Of a stretch of 5,557 nt of DNA, positions 5,104 through 5,557 are shown piece by piece (within the stretch, counting starts at the first letter, position 1; each line of letters opens with the position of its first letter). The position numbers and the translations under genes are program-made. A model generated the notes under the pieces. It did no database searches, was not told where the DNA came from, and worked only from the letters and a program-made list of their open reading frames with translations. Location: contig JBIKVM010000193.1 of the NCBI GenBank assembly GCA_044356825.1, positions 1 through 5,557 on the forward strand, in the 5' to 3' direction. This DNA comes from JAUREX01 sp044356825. GTDB lineage: Bacteria > Pseudomonadota > Alphaproteobacteria > Rhodobacterales > Rhodobacteraceae.

Positions 5104-5557
5104 TCAGCGCGCGCGCAGCCGCGCCACCACCTCGGCGGCGTTGGCGTCGGGCGGAAAGACGGGATAGATCGCCTCTTCGATCACCCCGTCGCGGCAGATC
5201 AGCGTGAGGCGCCTCAGCAGCACCTCGCCCGCGACCTCAAGGCGCGGCAGGCCGAGCGCATCGGCCAGACGCAGCCCCGCGTCCGAGAGGATCGCAAAGG
5301 GCAGATGGGTGCGCGCGGCCATCTCGGCCTGCCAGTCGGTTGACTGGGTCGAGAGGCCGAAGAGGTGATCGACGCCAAGCCCCCGCAATTCCGCGAAATG
5401 GTCGCGAAAGGCGCAAGATTGCGGGGTGCAGCCGCGCGCGCCGGGGATGGCGTCCCAGCCATCGGGCAGCGCCTCGCCGGGGCGGCCCGTCTTGGGATAG
5501 GCGTAGACGACGACAAGACCGCGAAGCGCCGCGAGGTCGACCACCCGCCCGTCCGTC
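5104..5557 (-). CDS. Peroxiredoxin, BCP/AhpC-TSA type; 5' end cut off by window edge
   Basis: Thioredoxin-fold thiol peroxidase that reduces hydrogen peroxide or organic peroxides, probably in the cytoplasm. 150 residues are visible and the frame continues to the window edge (TDGRVVDLAALRG), so the N-terminus lies outside. A GTG at 5544 is an internal Val codon, not a credible start. The visible segment has VVYAYPKTGRPGE, then IPGARGCTPQSCAFRD with two cysteines five residues apart (43 and 48 of the visible segment). This spacing equals the peroxidatic and resolving pair of E. coli BCP (GCTVQAC). Further on come VDHLFGLSTQS and LPFAILSDAGLRLADALGLP, typical of the fold. The conserved Pro-Lys-Thr region matches the family active site. 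It ends 136 bp before rpsF and has no clear terminator. The exact subfamily is not resolved. Confidence 0.88.
   Translation of the reverse strand, partial: TDGRVVDLAALRGLVVVYAYPKTGRPGEALPDGWDAIPGARGCTPQSCAFRDHFAELRGLGVDHLFGLSTQSTDWQAEMAARTHLPFAILSDAGLRLADALGLPRLEVAGEVLLRRLTLICRDGVIEEAIYPVFPPDANAAEVVARLRAR

Noticed and set aside
4527..5207. A 226-codon plus-strand open frame opposite rpsF and its leader.
   Set aside because: It covers rpsF, the leader and the end of the peroxidase gene in antisense, and part of its translation only mirrors the S6 tail repeat.

Overview
The window is a compact, high-GC, single-strand gene cluster. All eight genes are read from the minus strand, so the biological order runs from the right edge to the left: 'peroxiredoxin (5' end cut off) - rpsF - rpsR - rplI - fabG - acpP - fabF - mltG' (3' end cut off). 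The strong GC bias, the gene order, the alanine-rich extension of L9 and the Arg/Asp/Gly tail of S6 point to an alphaproteobacterium, most likely Rhodobacterales. This placement is inferred from gene content and protein style, not from a search.

Right part (about 3720-5557): the 3' portion of a BCP-type thiol peroxidase, then a 136-bp spacer with a good promoter (TTGCGC, 16 bp, TATAAG) and a roughly 90-nt leader. The leader has competing stems and a short stretch resembling the 690 region of 16S rRNA. It precedes rpsF (S6), rpsR (S18) and rplI (L9), separated by 14 and 10 bp. S6 and S18 form a complex on the 30S platform; L9 is a 50S stalk-like protein.

Middle and left part (1-3652): type II fatty acid synthesis genes fabG (3-ketoacyl-ACP reductase), acpP (acyl carrier protein) and fabF (ketoacyl-ACP synthase II), followed 3 bp after fabF by mltG (endolytic murein transglycosylase). 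FabG, AcpP and FabF act in the same elongation cycle; MltG links the tail of the cluster to cell-wall growth. A GC-rich hairpin follows rplI, a promoter lies before acpP, a clean 11-bp-stem terminator or attenuator follows acpP, and a weak promoter candidate lies before fabF. The layout suggests a superoperon in which acpP, whose product is needed in excess, is given its own transcript.

No mobile element, CRISPR array, tRNA or rRNA gene is visible, and no stretch above 300 bases lacks a gene. The content is core housekeeping. I see no convincing new biological system. The rpsF leader is the part most worth a second look.
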